Shown: positions 7,981 to 17,040, counted from the stretch's first letter. The stretch: DNA of 64,000 nt from Paraburkholderia hospita (GCF_002902965.1 NZ_CP026107.1:186001-250000); one strand, 5' to 3'. Numbers and translations: made by a program. The notes: a model not told the origin generated them from the letters alone.

Positions 7981-10806
7981 ATGATTACGCGGAATCGGAA
8001 AACCTCCTTCCTGTTTGGAGGCAATGCTCCTTACGTCGAAGAGCAATACGAAACTTATCTTGCGGACCCGACCACGGTGTCGGAGGATTGGCGCGGCTAT
8101 TTCGACGCGTTGCAGGACGTGCCGGCTGTCGATGGATCGGATACAGGTGACGTCGCGCATGGACCCGTCGTGTCGCGTTTCATCGAACTGGCGAAGCAGA
8201 CGCGCACGGCAGGGCGCTCGGAGAACGACGTACTGAGTTTCGCCCGCAAGCAGGTCGCCGTACAGGCATTGATTTCAGCCTATCGTATGGTTGGAACTCG
8301 CAATGCCCATCTGGATCCGCTGCGCTGGACCGCGCCCGTGCCAGTGCCTGAACTGAATTCGAGCTACTACGATCTGTCCCACGCGGACATGAACACGAAG
8401 TTCAGCATGTCGGGTGCTCACTTTTCGGACCAGGTCGAAACGCTGGGCGACCTGATGCAGGCGCTAAAAGAAACCTATTGCGGAACGCTGGGCGCCGAGT
8501 TCATGTATCTGGCTGATCCGGAACAGCGCAACTGGTGGTCCATGCGGCTCGAGTCGTCGCGTTCGAAAGCCGCACTCGATAACGGCGACAAGCTGCACAT
8601 CCTCGAACGTCTGACTGCTGCCGAAGGGCTGGAAAAATATCTGCATGCCCGCTATGTCGGCCAAAAGCGTTTCTCGCTCGAGGGCGGAGAGTCGCTCATC
8701 GTCCTGCTGGACGAACTGGTGGCATACGGCGCGACGAAGGGCGTCAAGAGCTCGATTCTCGGCATGGCGCATCGCGGACGCCTGAACGTTCTCGTCAATA
8801 TTGTCGGAAAGCCGCCGGCTGCGCTGTTCGACGAGTTCGAGGGAAAGACCGCGCATCTGCTTCCGGCCGGTGACGTGAAGTATCACAAGGGCTTTACCGG
8901 CTGGCTCCCAACGGCGACCGGGCCTGCCGAAGTGACGCTCGCGTTCAATCCGTCGCACCTTGAAGTCGTCAACCCGGTTGTGCAAGGCATTGCTCGCGCG
9001 CGTGCTGAAGTATTGGGGCAGGGCGCAAGTGCGGTCCTGCCGGTGGAGATCCACGGCGACGCCGCGGTTTCAGGTCAGGGCATCGTCATGGAGACGATGA
9101 ACCTGTCGAACACGCGGGGCTACGGAACGGGCGGCACGATACATGTGGTGGTGAACAACCAGGTTGGCTTCACGACTTCCGACCCGAGAGACGTGCGGTC
9201 GTCGTTCTATTGCACCGACATTGCGAAGATGATCGAGGCACCCGTGCTACACGTGAACGGCGACGACCCCGAGGCCGTGATTGCCGCGACGCGTCTCGCC
9301 ATCGACTTTCGCGCGACGTTCAACAAGAGTGTCGTGATCGAACTGGTTTGTTTCCGCCGCCACGGCCACCAGGAACAGGACACGCCCAACATCACGCAGC
9401 CGATGATGTATCGTTCCATTGCGGGTCACCCTGGCGTCCGTACGCTCTATGCGAGGAAACTGGTGGACCAGCAGCTTCTGACGGCGGAAGACGTGGAGAA
9501 GTATGTCCATGACTACCGTGAGCGTCTCGACACGGCCCAATCGGTCGAAGAGAAAAAGCCGGCCGCTCAAGAGAACGAAGAAGAGAACTGGCCACAACTG
9601 CTCGATGGAAACGTCAGCCGTATCTATTACGCGCCGCCCTTGCTGGACCTCGTTCAAAAGCTTGCACTGAAGATCACCAGCATTCCGGATCAGTATTCGC
9701 TGCATCCGCTCGTTGGAAGAGTGGTGTCTGCTCGCCGTGACATGGCGGAAGGCAAGCGTCCGCTCGACTGGGGTATGGCGGAGCATATGGCCTTCGCGTC
9801 ACTCCTTTCCGCAGGTATCGACGTGCGCCTGAGCGGTCAGGACAGCGAACGCGGTACCTTCAGCCATCGACATGCGGTGTTGCACGATCAGAACCGGGCG
9901 AGTCGGGCAGAAGGCACTTATGTTCCGTTGGAGCACGTGTCGGATGACCAGGGGCGGTTTTCGGTCACCAACTCGGTGTTGTCCGAGGGTGCCGTTCTGG
10001 GCTTCGAGTATGGATACTCGGTGGTTCGACAAAATTCACTCGTGCTGTGGGAGGCGCAGTTCGGCGACTTCGCCAACGGGGCGCAGGTCGTGATCGACAA
10101 CTTCTTGTCGGCGGGCGCTGCCAAGTGGGGACAACGTAGTGGCGTGACGATGTTGCTGCCGCATGGGCAGGAAGGCGAAGGCCCGGAGCACGCGTCTGCG
10201 CGCCTCGAGCGCTATCTGCAACTTTGTGCGCAGGACAATATGCGCGTCTGCCAGCCCACGACGCCGGCCCAGATTTTCCACCTGCTGCGGATGCAGGCGG
10301 TGCTGCACGATCGCGTTCCCCTCATTGTGATGACGCCGAAGTCGCTTCTGCGCCACCCGGAGGCTGTCAGCAGTCTCGATGATCTCGCCAAAGGACGATT
10401 CAACGAGATCCTCGCCGAATCGCCGACGAAGGAAGCGGCGTCCAAGGTCGACCGGGTCATCCTGTGTTCGGGCAAGGTCTATTACGAACTTCTCGAGCGT
10501 CGGCGTAAATCCGGAAAGGACAACATCGCTTTGATTCGCGTTGAGCAGTTGTATCCGTTCCCCGCGAAGCAGATCAGTTCGGAACTGGAGCGCTATCCGA
10601 ATCTGAAGAGCGTGGTGTGGTGTCAGGAAGAGTCAAAGAACCAGGGTTCGTGGAATTTCGTCATGGAGCAGCTGCTGGAGATTGTGAAGGCACCTGCAAC
10701 ACTGCGTTATATCGGACCTGAGGCGACCGCATCGACCGCGCCGGGGTACAAGTCGATGCACCTCGCGCGTCAGGAGAAGTTCCTGCACGCAGCGATTGAC
10801 GAATAA
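7981..10806 (+). CDS. 2-oxoglutarate dehydrogenase E1 paralogue (SucA family)
   Basis: The family decarboxylates 2-oxoglutarate on ThDP and passes succinyl to the E2 lipoyl domain. ATG 7981 is chosen: GAGGA precedes it by about 10 bases, and MITRNRKTSFLFGGNAPYVEE matches the SucA N-terminus; the GTG at 7954 is less likely. It is 941 aa, near full length. Landmarks are MAHRGRLNVLVN (about 261), HGDAAVSGQG (about 357), NNQVGFTTSDPRD (about 392), CFRRHGHQEQD, and the C-terminal GPEHASARLERYLQL and VWCQEESKNQGSW. There is no sucB or lpd downstream, only a hairpin and a LysR gene. A housekeeping complex should exist elsewhere, so this is a divergent orphan E1. Confidence 0.9.
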   Translation: MITRNRKTSFLFGGNAPYVEEQYETYLADPTTVSEDWRGYFDALQDVPAVDGSDTGDVAHGPVVSRFIELAKQTRTAGRSENDVLSFARKQVAVQALISAYRMVGTRNAHLDPLRWTAPVPVPELNSSYYDLSHADMNTKFSMSGAHFSDQVETLGDLMQALKETYCGTLGAEFMYLADPEQRNWWSMRLESSRSKAALDNGDKLHILERLTAAEGLEKYLHARYVGQKRFSLEGGESLIVLLDELVAYGATKGVKSSILGMAHRGRLNVLVNIVGKPPAALFDEFEGKTAHLLPAGDVKYHKGFTGWLPTATGPAEVTLAFNPSHLEVVNPVVQGIARARAEVLGQGASAVLPVEIHGDAAVSGQGIVMETMNLSNTRGYGTGGTIHVVVNNQVGFTTSDPRDVRSSFYCTDIAKMIEAPVLHVNGDDPEAVIAATRLAIDFRATFNKSVVIELVCFRRHGHQEQDTPNITQPMMYRSIAGHPGVRTLYARKLVDQQLLTAEDVEKYVHDYRERLDTAQSVEEKKPAAQENEEENWPQLLDGNVSRIYYAPPLLDLVQKLALKITSIPDQYSLHPLVGRVVSARRDMAEGKRPLDWGMAEHMAFASLLSAGIDVRLSGQDSERGTFSHRHAVLHDQNRASRAEGTYVPLEHVSDDQGRFSVTNSVLSEGAVLGFEYGYSVVRQNSLVLWEAQFGDFANGAQVVIDNFLSAGAAKWGQRSGVTMLLPHGQEGEGPEHASARLERYLQLCAQDNMRVCQPTTPAQIFHLLRMQAVLHDRVPLIVMTPKSLLRHPEAVSSLDDLAKGRFNEILAESPTKEAASKVDRVILCSGKVYYELLERRRKSGKDNIALIRVEQLYPFPAKQISSELERYPNLKSVVWCQEESKNQGSWNFVMEQLLEIVKAPATLRYIGPEATASTAPGYKSMHLARQEKFLHAAIDE

Positions 10807-10816
10807 GACGGCGGAA

Positions 10817-10851
10817 AAGGCGAGTCGGACACGGTCACACCGATTCGCCTT
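10817..10851 (+). terminator. hairpin after the sucA-like gene
   Basis: AAGGCGAGTCGG and CCGATTCGCCTT pair over 12 positions with one G-T, around an 11-base loop, 10 bases after the stop. There is no T-run, but it probably ends the ThDP cluster transcript. Confidence 0.5.
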
Positions 10852-10918
10852 GCCCGATAAGTGCACACGGCACTGCAGGTCAATTGTCGAAACATAGAAG
10901 GCGACACGCAAGCATACG

Positions 10919-11818
10919 ATGGACAAGGTCTCCGCAATCAAGGCGTACGTGAAGGTGATCGAATCGAATAGCTTCACGGGGGCCGCCGAAGTACTGCATA
11001 CGTCGACGGTCTATGTAACGCGTATGGTTCAGGCTCTGGAGTCGGATTTGGGCGTGAAGCTTCTGAACCGGACAACGCGGCGAAGCAAGCCGACTGATGC
11101 GGGCATTCGCTATTACGAACGTTGCGTGGCGCTTCTGCGAGACCTGGAGGAAATGGACGCCGACGCGCAGGCATCGAAGGGAAGCAATAGCGGAAAGGTC
11201 CGCGTGAGCATGCCCTCACTGGTGGCGAAGTCCGTCGTGATCCCGCAGCTGCCGGACTTCTTCGCCAATAATCCCGACATTCAACTCGACATCAGCATTG
11301 CCGATCAACACCCCGATCTGATTGAGGATGGGCTTGACTGCGCGGTGCGCGTGGGACCGGTGAGCGAACTGGGACTGATTGCCAAGACAGTGGGTATCTA
11401 CAAGACGCTGACCTACGCATCGCCTGACTATATTCGGGCGCATGGCGAGCCCGTTACATTGAGTGACCTCAGCGACCACATCGGTGTCAGCTACGCGATG
11501 AAGTCAGGCCGTATCAGAGGTTGGGAGTTCATCGACGGGGACGAGGTCCGTACCATTCCACTGAAGAGCGCGATCCTCGTGAACGACGCCGATACCTACG
11601 TGGCGTGCGGGCTGGCGGGCCTCGGGCTGATACAGGGCGGCACCTTCATACTCGATGCCCACGTACGAGCTGGCAGGCTGAATATGGTGTTGCGAGACTA
11701 TCCTTCGAATCCCCGGCCGGTTTCCGTTGTGTATATGCCTAACCGGACGAGGCCGAGGCGGGTCGACATTTTTATCGAATGGTTAATGGAGTTGTATTCG
11801 ACGCAGTTGGCCAAGTGA
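10919..11818 (+). CDS. LysR-family transcriptional regulator
   Basis: 299 aa. The N-terminal winged HTH (MDKVSAIKAYVKVIESNSFTGAAEVLHTSTVYVTRMVQALESDLGVKLLNRTTRR) is followed by the periplasmic-binding-like effector domain, of the CrgA-like type that begins VRVSMPSLVAKSVVIPQLPDF. It follows the sucA-like gene on the same strand but behind a hairpin, so it probably has its own promoter in 10852-10918. Effector unknown. Regulation of the ThDP cluster is possible from position alone. Confidence 0.88.
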   Translation: MDKVSAIKAYVKVIESNSFTGAAEVLHTSTVYVTRMVQALESDLGVKLLNRTTRRSKPTDAGIRYYERCVALLRDLEEMDADAQASKGSNSGKVRVSMPSLVAKSVVIPQLPDFFANNPDIQLDISIADQHPDLIEDGLDCAVRVGPVSELGLIAKTVGIYKTLTYASPDYIRAHGEPVTLSDLSDHIGVSYAMKSGRIRGWEFIDGDEVRTIPLKSAILVNDADTYVACGLAGLGLIQGGTFILDAHVRAGRLNMVLRDYPSNPRPVSVVYMPNRTRPRRVDIFIEWLMELYSTQLAK

Positions 11819-11931
11819 GCGGAAAGGCGTCGGCGGGCGTTGCTCGATACGCACTCATTCTTTGCTAAGAGTCGATCCGCACAATAGTTTCTGTCAGCAA
11901 CAGAATTCAAACGACGCGACAGGAGCGAATC

Positions 11932-12216
11932 GTGAATCGCAAGCACATTGCATCAATCGCAGTAGCGGCAACGGCACTGGCATTGTCGATCGGCACGGCA
12001 GAAGCCGCGCAGGGCTGCGGGCCGGGAGGTTGGCGTAACGTCTGGGGCCAATGCCGCTATTCGGCGCCCGTTATCGTGCAATCGCCCGTGGTCTACGCGG
12101 CACCGGCTGCACCCGTTTCGAACTATGCATGCCCGCCGGGATACTGGCTGGGGCCGTGGGGGCACTGCCGCGACACGCCGTATCACGGTCGGCTGCCTAA
12201 TGGGATGTATCAGTGA
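11932..12216 (+). CDS. small secreted GCGxxxCRPN-type protein
   Basis: 94 aa starting with GTG, supported by AGGAG at 11921-11925. A signal peptide (RKHIASIAVAATALALSIGTAEA) is followed by Ala-Gln and two repeats: GCGPGGWRNVWGQCRY and CPPGYWLGPWGHCRDTPYHG. This paired Cys/Gly/Trp pattern is that of the small periplasmic GCG_CRPN proteins common in Burkholderia and rhizobia. Function unknown. Its 3' end overlaps the convergent membrane-protein gene by seven bases. Confidence 0.75.
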   Translation: MNRKHIASIAVAATALALSIGTAEAAQGCGPGGWRNVWGQCRYSAPVIVQSPVVYAAPAAPVSNYACPPGYWLGPWGHCRDTPYHGRLPNGMYQ

Positions 12217-12842
12217 GAGATGCCCTTGAGCCGCCGACGTCGTCGTTCCGCGAAAGCGAATACCGGCAACGTCTGGCCGGTTTGCGGACGGCGATCAGGG
12301 GTCATACGTCTGCACCGGCGTTCGGGCTTGTTTCGGAACTTTTTATTGACGTTCGTCACGCGCGGCAACACGTCGTCGCGTCGGCGTTGCAATACTGGAT
12401 CGCGAAATGCCCGGTAGATCACAAATGCCACCCACAGCGCCAGCACGGCAAAGCTCCACCACCGCAGAAACATTCCCCATCCCCAAATGAGCGTCCCAAA
12501 CGCCGAAAGCGTTAGCCCGCGCCTGCCAGCCAGGACATCGGTCAGAACTTTGCCAGCCTTGGATCCGGTGCCTTCCTTTGTGCGAGCTACAACCAGATTA
12601 GTCACGGTGTACGCAAAATAGTGGCGTGATGCCAGTAGCAGGCCGGTGATTGTTACTATCGATCCGGACCGTTCGAACAGACTCCAATGTGCTGAGGTTT
12701 GCGCAAGATACGCGCATATGACCGACGGAAAAACCGCTAGCACAATCAGTGCGATGCTGCGGACAATGTAGCCCCACGGCGTCTGTAAGGTTCCATTGTT
12801 TGGCGCGTTACTCCCAGCACGGTGGATAAGCTCTTTACTCAA
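12210..12842 (-). CDS. hypothetical inner-membrane protein, 210 aa
   Basis: Hydrophobic stretches at about residues 25-47, 60-86 and 110-146 predict three or four membrane helices, and the C-terminus is very basic (RRRRRLKG). I do not recognise the family. The start ATG at 12842 lacks an obvious strong Shine-Dalgarno. A perfect palindrome lies about 100 bases upstream. Confidence 0.5.
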   Translation of the reverse strand: MSKELIHRAGSNAPNNGTLQTPWGYIVRSIALIVLAVFPSVICAYLAQTSAHWSLFERSGSIVTITGLLLASRHYFAYTVTNLVVARTKEGTGSKAGKVLTDVLAGRRGLTLSAFGTLIWGWGMFLRWWSFAVLALWVAFVIYRAFRDPVLQRRRDDVLPRVTNVNKKFRNKPERRCRRMTPDRRPQTGQTLPVFAFAERRRRRLKGISH

Positions 12843-12943
12843 AATGGACCCCTTCGAGTCGGTTCGCGCGTGTCAATTCCCATCGCGTCATGACACGCAC
12901 ACCGGATGCGGCGAAACGGCGCAATGTGCCAGTCATCAGCATG

Positions 12944-12961
12944 TATCTGATATGTCAGATA
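12944..12961. promoter_or_regulatory. TATCTGA-N4-TCAGATA palindrome
   Basis: A perfect 7-4-7 inverted repeat in AT-richer sequence, about 100 bases upstream of the membrane-protein gene. It looks like a dimeric repressor site (MarR-, TetR- or GntR-like). The cognate regulator is not evident. Confidence 0.4.
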
Positions 12962-13361
12962 AGTAGGTAAGTAACATGCCACTTCTACAGTTGCGCTGTT
13001 TGCCGGTAGGCCGGCTCAAGGGCACAAGTCGATCTCCGGTTTGTAGCGGGTCTGCGCATTCTCTCAGCGCGAGCGAAGGGGGTCCAGACCGCTTCGGTTA
13101 CAACACCTGTGACGCCGAAGAACATTTCGTGAAGCTAACAACGTGGCCACTTTTTTGGGCAACTTGCGTCGTTGCCCGTGGCTGGTGAGATGGGTTCGCG
13201 CGACTATCCGCGACTATCCATTTGGCAGCATTGAAGGACGATGCTTGATGGCGGACTGTATGCGTTCAGCGCCATCACCGTAAGCCATCAGTCAGACATA
13301 CCCGCTGCGCCTACGGCAGCTTCGCGGCGTCATGGCTTGATGAGTGCAAGCGGCCCTGCCA

Positions 13362-13408
13362 ACAGATAGTGTGCGCAACTCCGTAAAGGGGGTAGGCACA
13401 CTATCTGT
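13362..13408 (-). terminator. 13-bp stem downstream of the MFS gene
   Basis: ACAGATAGTGTGC and its exact reverse complement enclose a 21-base loop, about 30 bases past the stop of the leftward MFS gene. A transcription terminator is the simplest reading. Its long loop is unusual, and an inverted repeat from a lost element is the alternative. Confidence 0.5.
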
Positions 13409-13437
13409 ACAATGAACCGTCGGAGTTGGCACTGGAC

Positions 13438-14739
13438 TTACTGTCCTGTGGCAACCTGTTCGCGTGTGCTGCGCCCGTTCGAGACCCACGCGACCGACAG
13501 TCCAGCTCCGAGCAGTGTCAGGCAGATTACGGGCACTAGCATCGGCGCACTGGCGTTACCCGCGAGCTTCCCGACGTAAGGCATCAGATTCTGCGCAAAG
13601 AAGCCGCCGAGATTGCCGATCGAATTGATCGCCGCAATGCTTGCGGCGGCGCGCGCACCCGTAAAGAAGCGCGGCGGAAGCGACCAGAAACACGGGTAAA
13701 GCAGCGGGATACATGCGCCTCCAAGAACGAGGGCTGCGAAGCGCAGCGGCAAACCAGGCAGGACGAGACTCAGCGCGAAGCCGATCACGCCGACACCGGC
13801 CACCATCGCCATCGCCTTGAGCACCACGTCTTCGCGCTTGAGTCTGGCCGGCAACCAGAGCAGAAGCAGCGCGGCAAGCAACCACGGAATCATGTTCAGC
13901 AAGCCATTGAGCGAGTGCGAGACACCGCCGCTCTTGAGCAGCGTCGGCATCCAGTAGGTCACGCCATAGAGCGAGGTCGACATCAGCATGTAGCCGCAAG
14001 CGAACATCAGCACGCGTTTGTCGATGAGAGCACGCCATGGGTGCTCGGATACAGCCTCGGTTGGTACTTCACGCCTGATTGCGGCGACGATGAGGTTTTT
14101 CTCTTCGCTCGACAGAAACGCCGCGCGCTCGACGGATTCCGGCAGGAAACGCAAGGCAATCAAGGCGACGACGATGGCGGGTGCGCCCGTTGCGACGAAT
14201 ACCCACTGCCAGCCCGCAAGGCCAAGACTGCCGTCGAACGACAGAAGCAGGCCGCCTGCGAGTGAGCCGAGCATGTTTGCCAGCGCGCTGCCAAGCGTGA
14301 AGAAGCCGAGCATGCGCGTGCGATGGCTCTGCGGGAACCACAGCGTCAGGTAAAAGATGACGCCAGGATAGAAGCCAGCCTCCGCCACGCCCAACGCAAA
14401 GCGAAAAACATAGAACAAGCCCATCGAATGCGTGAAGGCCATCGCGACCGTGACAGCGCCCCACGTCGCCATGATGCGTGCGAGCCACAAACGCGCGCCG
14501 AAGCGATGAAGCGCGAGCGTGCTCGGCACTTCGAACAGAAGATAGCCGATGAAGAAAAGTGACGCCCCCAATCCGTATGAGGCTTCGGACATTCCCAAGG
14601 CGCCGAGCATCTGCAACTTGGCGAAGCCCACGTTTTGCCTGTCGATGAAGGCAATCAGGAACATGACAATCAACAGCGGCATCAACCGCCACGCGATCTT
14701 CTTTACGACGATCTGCTCGTCTGTCAGGGTTTGGGCCAC
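13438..14739 (-). CDS. MFS transporter, anion:cation symporter (ACS) type
   Basis: 433 aa with 12 predicted membrane helices. The N-terminus (KKIAWRLMPLLIVMFLIAFIDRQNVGFAKLQM) and GVAEAGFYPGVIFYLTLWFP are typical of the ACS group, which imports organic anions such as tartrate, phthalate or glucarate with protons. It is transcribed divergently from the GntR gene, and a copy of the GntR-associated operator lies 18 bases upstream of its start. Import of a carboxylated growth substrate is likely; the substrate cannot be told from sequence. Confidence 0.85.
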   Translation of the reverse strand: MAQTLTDEQIVVKKIAWRLMPLLIVMFLIAFIDRQNVGFAKLQMLGALGMSEASYGLGASLFFIGYLLFEVPSTLALHRFGARLWLARIMATWGAVTVAMAFTHSMGLFYVFRFALGVAEAGFYPGVIFYLTLWFPQSHRTRMLGFFTLGSALANMLGSLAGGLLLSFDGSLGLAGWQWVFVATGAPAIVVALIALRFLPESVERAAFLSSEEKNLIVAAIRREVPTEAVSEHPWRALIDKRVLMFACGYMLMSTSLYGVTYWMPTLLKSGGVSHSLNGLLNMIPWLLAALLLLWLPARLKREDVVLKAMAMVAGVGVIGFALSLVLPGLPLRFAALVLGGACIPLLYPCFWSLPPRFFTGARAAASIAAINSIGNLGGFFAQNLMPYVGKLAGNASAPMLVPVICLTLLGAGLSVAWVSNGRSTREQVATGQ

Positions 14740-14756
14740 AACCAGTCTCCAGTTAA

Positions 14757-14774
14757 AAATTCATATATATGTTT
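14757..14774. promoter_or_regulatory. GntR operator candidate, copy 1 (MFS side)
   Basis: AAATTCATATATATGTTT, built around the palindrome CATATATATG. It is the exact reverse complement of the 18 bases at 14876-14893 and sits 18 bases before the MFS start. Two exact copies flanking a divergent regulator/transporter pair are strong evidence for an operator. Confidence 0.7.
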
Positions 14775-14875
14775 AGTTGAATTTTGCATGTCAACAATGG
14801 GTATAAACCCGCTGTGTCAAGGGATTGCCGTGATATCAGGGTAATTCCCGATCGGTCAAAACGAGAAACTCATGC

Positions 14876-14893
14876 AAACATATATATGAATTT
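14876..14893. promoter_or_regulatory. GntR operator candidate, copy 2 (autoregulatory)
   Basis: AAACATATATATGAATTT, reverse complement of copy 1, ends 13 bases before the GntR start codon. A bound repressor would block translation-proximal transcription of its own gene. Confidence 0.7.
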
Positions 14894-14906
14894 GACGGAG
14901 GAAAGC

Positions 14907-15629
14907 ATGCACGCCGATGATCGACTGCCCCGCTACCAGCGCTTGCGCGACGAAATGGTCGCACTGGTCGCTGCCCGCCACTGGCGGCCCGGCGAAGCCA
15001 TTCCGACCGAGCAGGCGCTCGCGAAAAGCTACGACGTCGCTGTCGGCACCGTTCGTAAAGCCGTCGATCTGCTGGTCGCAGAAGGCCTGCTGGAGCGGTT
15101 CCAGGGGCGCGGAACGTTTGTGCGCCGCGCGAGCTTCGACAGCTCTCTCTTCAGGTTCTTCAGATTCCAGACCCGTCAGGGCGAGCGGCGCATTCCTGAG
15201 AGCCGCATCCTGCGCCGCGAGGTCGTGGAGGCGCCGTCGGCGGTCGCAGCGACCTTGCAGATTCCGAATGGGGCCAAGGTCATTCAGATGTCGCGTCTTC
15301 GGTTGATCGATGGCGTGCCGATGCTCGCGGAAGAAATCTGGCTCCCGTTCGACCGCTTCGCCGCGTTTGCACAACTCGAACTGACGGAGATCGGCGATCT
15401 GCTCTATCCCGTGTATGAGGCGCAGTGCAATCAGGTCATCGCGTCGGCAACCGAAACGCTGACTGTCGAGGCGATCGGTCCGCTTCACGCGCGGCTCCTG
15501 CGCATCGAGCCGGGTACGCCCGCCGTCGTGATCGAACGGCTCGCTTATGGATATGACAGGCAGCCGCTGGAATGGCGGCGCTCGCGCGGGCCCGCAAGCG
15601 AGTTCATTTACCAGGCCGAGATCCGCTAG
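14907..15629 (+). CDS. GntR-family regulator, HutC/UTRA subfamily
   Basis: ATG 14907 is preceded by GGAGGA and begins MHADDRLPRYQRLRDEMVALV; the upstream frame to 14784 has no similarity. 240 aa: winged HTH at about 10-75 (PTEQALAKSYDVAVGTVRKAVDLLVAEGLLERFQGRGTFV) and a UTRA ligand domain to about 235 (MSRLRLIDGVPMLAEEIWLP). This subfamily usually represses uptake and catabolism genes until a small ligand binds. Its neighbours are two MFS transporters and an amidohydrolase, which likely form its regulon. Confidence 0.88.
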   Translation: MHADDRLPRYQRLRDEMVALVAARHWRPGEAIPTEQALAKSYDVAVGTVRKAVDLLVAEGLLERFQGRGTFVRRASFDSSLFRFFRFQTRQGERRIPESRILRREVVEAPSAVAATLQIPNGAKVIQMSRLRLIDGVPMLAEEIWLPFDRFAAFAQLELTEIGDLLYPVYEAQCNQVIASATETLTVEAIGPLHARLLRIEPGTPAVVIERLAYGYDRQPLEWRRSRGPASEFIYQAEIR

Positions 15630-15698
15630 ACATCGAAAGACCTGGCAATCCAGAACGATTCGATCCCCACGATGGGATACCCGACGCAGGAGACGGCA

Positions 15699-16994
15699 AT
15701 GTTCAAGTGGTTCAAGGAGGTGTCCGGCAACGAGCGTCGGACATTCTGGGCGTGCTTCGGCGGATGGGCACTCGACTCGCTCGATGTGCAGATGTTCAGT
15801 CTCGTGATTCCAGCCATCATCGCGGAATGGTCGATCAGCCGGACGCAAGCCGGGATGGTCAGCGGTGTGACCCTGGTGGCTTCCGCGTTGGGCGGCTGGG
15901 TGGCCGGCATGCTCTCGGACCGGCTGGGCCGCGTGAAGACGCTGCAATGGACCGTCGCGTTCTTCTCCGTATTCACTTTTCTTTGCGCGTTCGCGCAGAA
16001 CTATCCGCAGTTCCTGATTCTTAAGACGCTTCAGGGCTTTGGCTTCGGTGGCGAGTGGGCGGCGGGCGCGGTCCTGATGGCAGAAACGATTCGTGCCGAA
16101 CATCGCGGCAAGGCGATGGGCAGCGTGCAGAGCGCATGGGCCGTCGGCTGGGGCGCCGCTGTGCTGCTCTACGCGTTGATGTTCTCGTGGCTGCCCGGCG
16201 AGACGGCATGGCGCGTGATGTTCGGGATTGGCCTTTTTCCCGCACTGCTGATCCTCTACGTTCGACGCGGCGTGCAGGAGCCCGTGCAGCCCGCGCGGGC
16301 GGCACGCGACGTTCGGGCACGCGACGATGATTCGACGTTCGGTGTGTTCTTTGGCATCTTCTCGCCGCAAATGCTGCGCATGACGCTAATCGGCGCATTG
16401 CTCGGGGTCGGCGCGCATGGTGGGTACTATGCATTGATGACGTGGCTCCCCACTTTTCTGAAAACGGAGCGCCACTTGTCGGTGTTGGGCACGGGCGCTT
16501 ACCTTGCTGTCGTCATCGTCGCGTTCTTTTGCGGATGCATCGTAAGCGCGCATTTGCTCGACCGGATCGGCCGACGCAGAACTATCCTTACCTTCGCGAT
16601 CTGCTGCGTGCTGACGGTTGTTGCGTATCTGTTTCTGCCGCTCAGCAATCTCGCCATGCTGTTCTTCGGCTTTCCGCTGGGGTTCTTCGCAGCGGGTATC
16701 CCGGCCAGCATGGGCGCGCTTTTCAACGAGCTTTATCCCCGTGGCATGCGGGGTACGGGTGTCGGCTTTTGCTATAACTTCGGCCGCGTGGTGTCGGCGG
16801 GCTTTCCTGTGCTCGTGGGCCATATGTCCGCCAATATGTCGCTTGGAACGGCGATTGGCATTGACGCCGGACTGGCTTACTCGATCGTGGTCCTGTCCGT
16901 GTTGATGCTGCCCGAGACGCGCGGCCGCGCACTCGGCGAAGCGGCATTCGAGGCCGGACCTACGGGAACGCTGACGCAGGCGCAACGGCACTGA
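15699..16994 (+). CDS. MFS transporter, aromatic-acid:H+ symporter (AAHS)-like
   Basis: ATG 15699 follows AGGAG at 15689-15693; the frame open from 15672 is not needed. 431 aa, 12 membrane helices, with WALDSLDVQMFSLVIPAI, GMLSDRLGRVKTLQWTVA and GFGFGGEWAAGAVLMAE typical of the sialate/aromatic-acid symporter branch. It lies 70 bases after the GntR gene and 46 bases before the amidohydrolase, with a small hairpin in between. Probably in the same regulon as the divergent ACS-type transporter. Confidence 0.85.
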   Translation: MFKWFKEVSGNERRTFWACFGGWALDSLDVQMFSLVIPAIIAEWSISRTQAGMVSGVTLVASALGGWVAGMLSDRLGRVKTLQWTVAFFSVFTFLCAFAQNYPQFLILKTLQGFGFGGEWAAGAVLMAETIRAEHRGKAMGSVQSAWAVGWGAAVLLYALMFSWLPGETAWRVMFGIGLFPALLILYVRRGVQEPVQPARAARDVRARDDDSTFGVFFGIFSPQMLRMTLIGALLGVGAHGGYYALMTWLPTFLKTERHLSVLGTGAYLAVVIVAFFCGCIVSAHLLDRIGRRRTILTFAICCVLTVVAYLFLPLSNLAMLFFGFPLGFFAAGIPASMGALFNELYPRGMRGTGVGFCYNFGRVVSAGFPVLVGHMSANMSLGTAIGIDAGLAYSIVVLSVLMLPETRGRALGEAAFEAGPTGTLTQAQRH

Positions 16995-16998
16995 TGCA

Positions 16999-17019
16999 CG
17001 GCTGTTCTGACGACAGCCG
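16999..17019 (+). terminator. intercistronic hairpin
   Basis: CGGCTGT, seven-base loop, ACAGCCG, followed shortly by GTTTTG, between the MFS and amidohydrolase genes. It may attenuate read-through or set differential expression inside the operon. Confidence 0.4.
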
Positions 17020-17040
17020 GGCAAGTTTTGTCGGAGAGTA

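Larger units (their letters stand above)
12843..13437. other. intergenic region without a supported gene
   Basis: No convincing gene. It contains the palindrome at 12944-12961, a perfect tandem copy of CGCGACTATC at 13199-13218, and a strong hairpin at 13362-13408. A 70-codon open frame at 12976 reads as random sequence. Confidence 0.5.
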
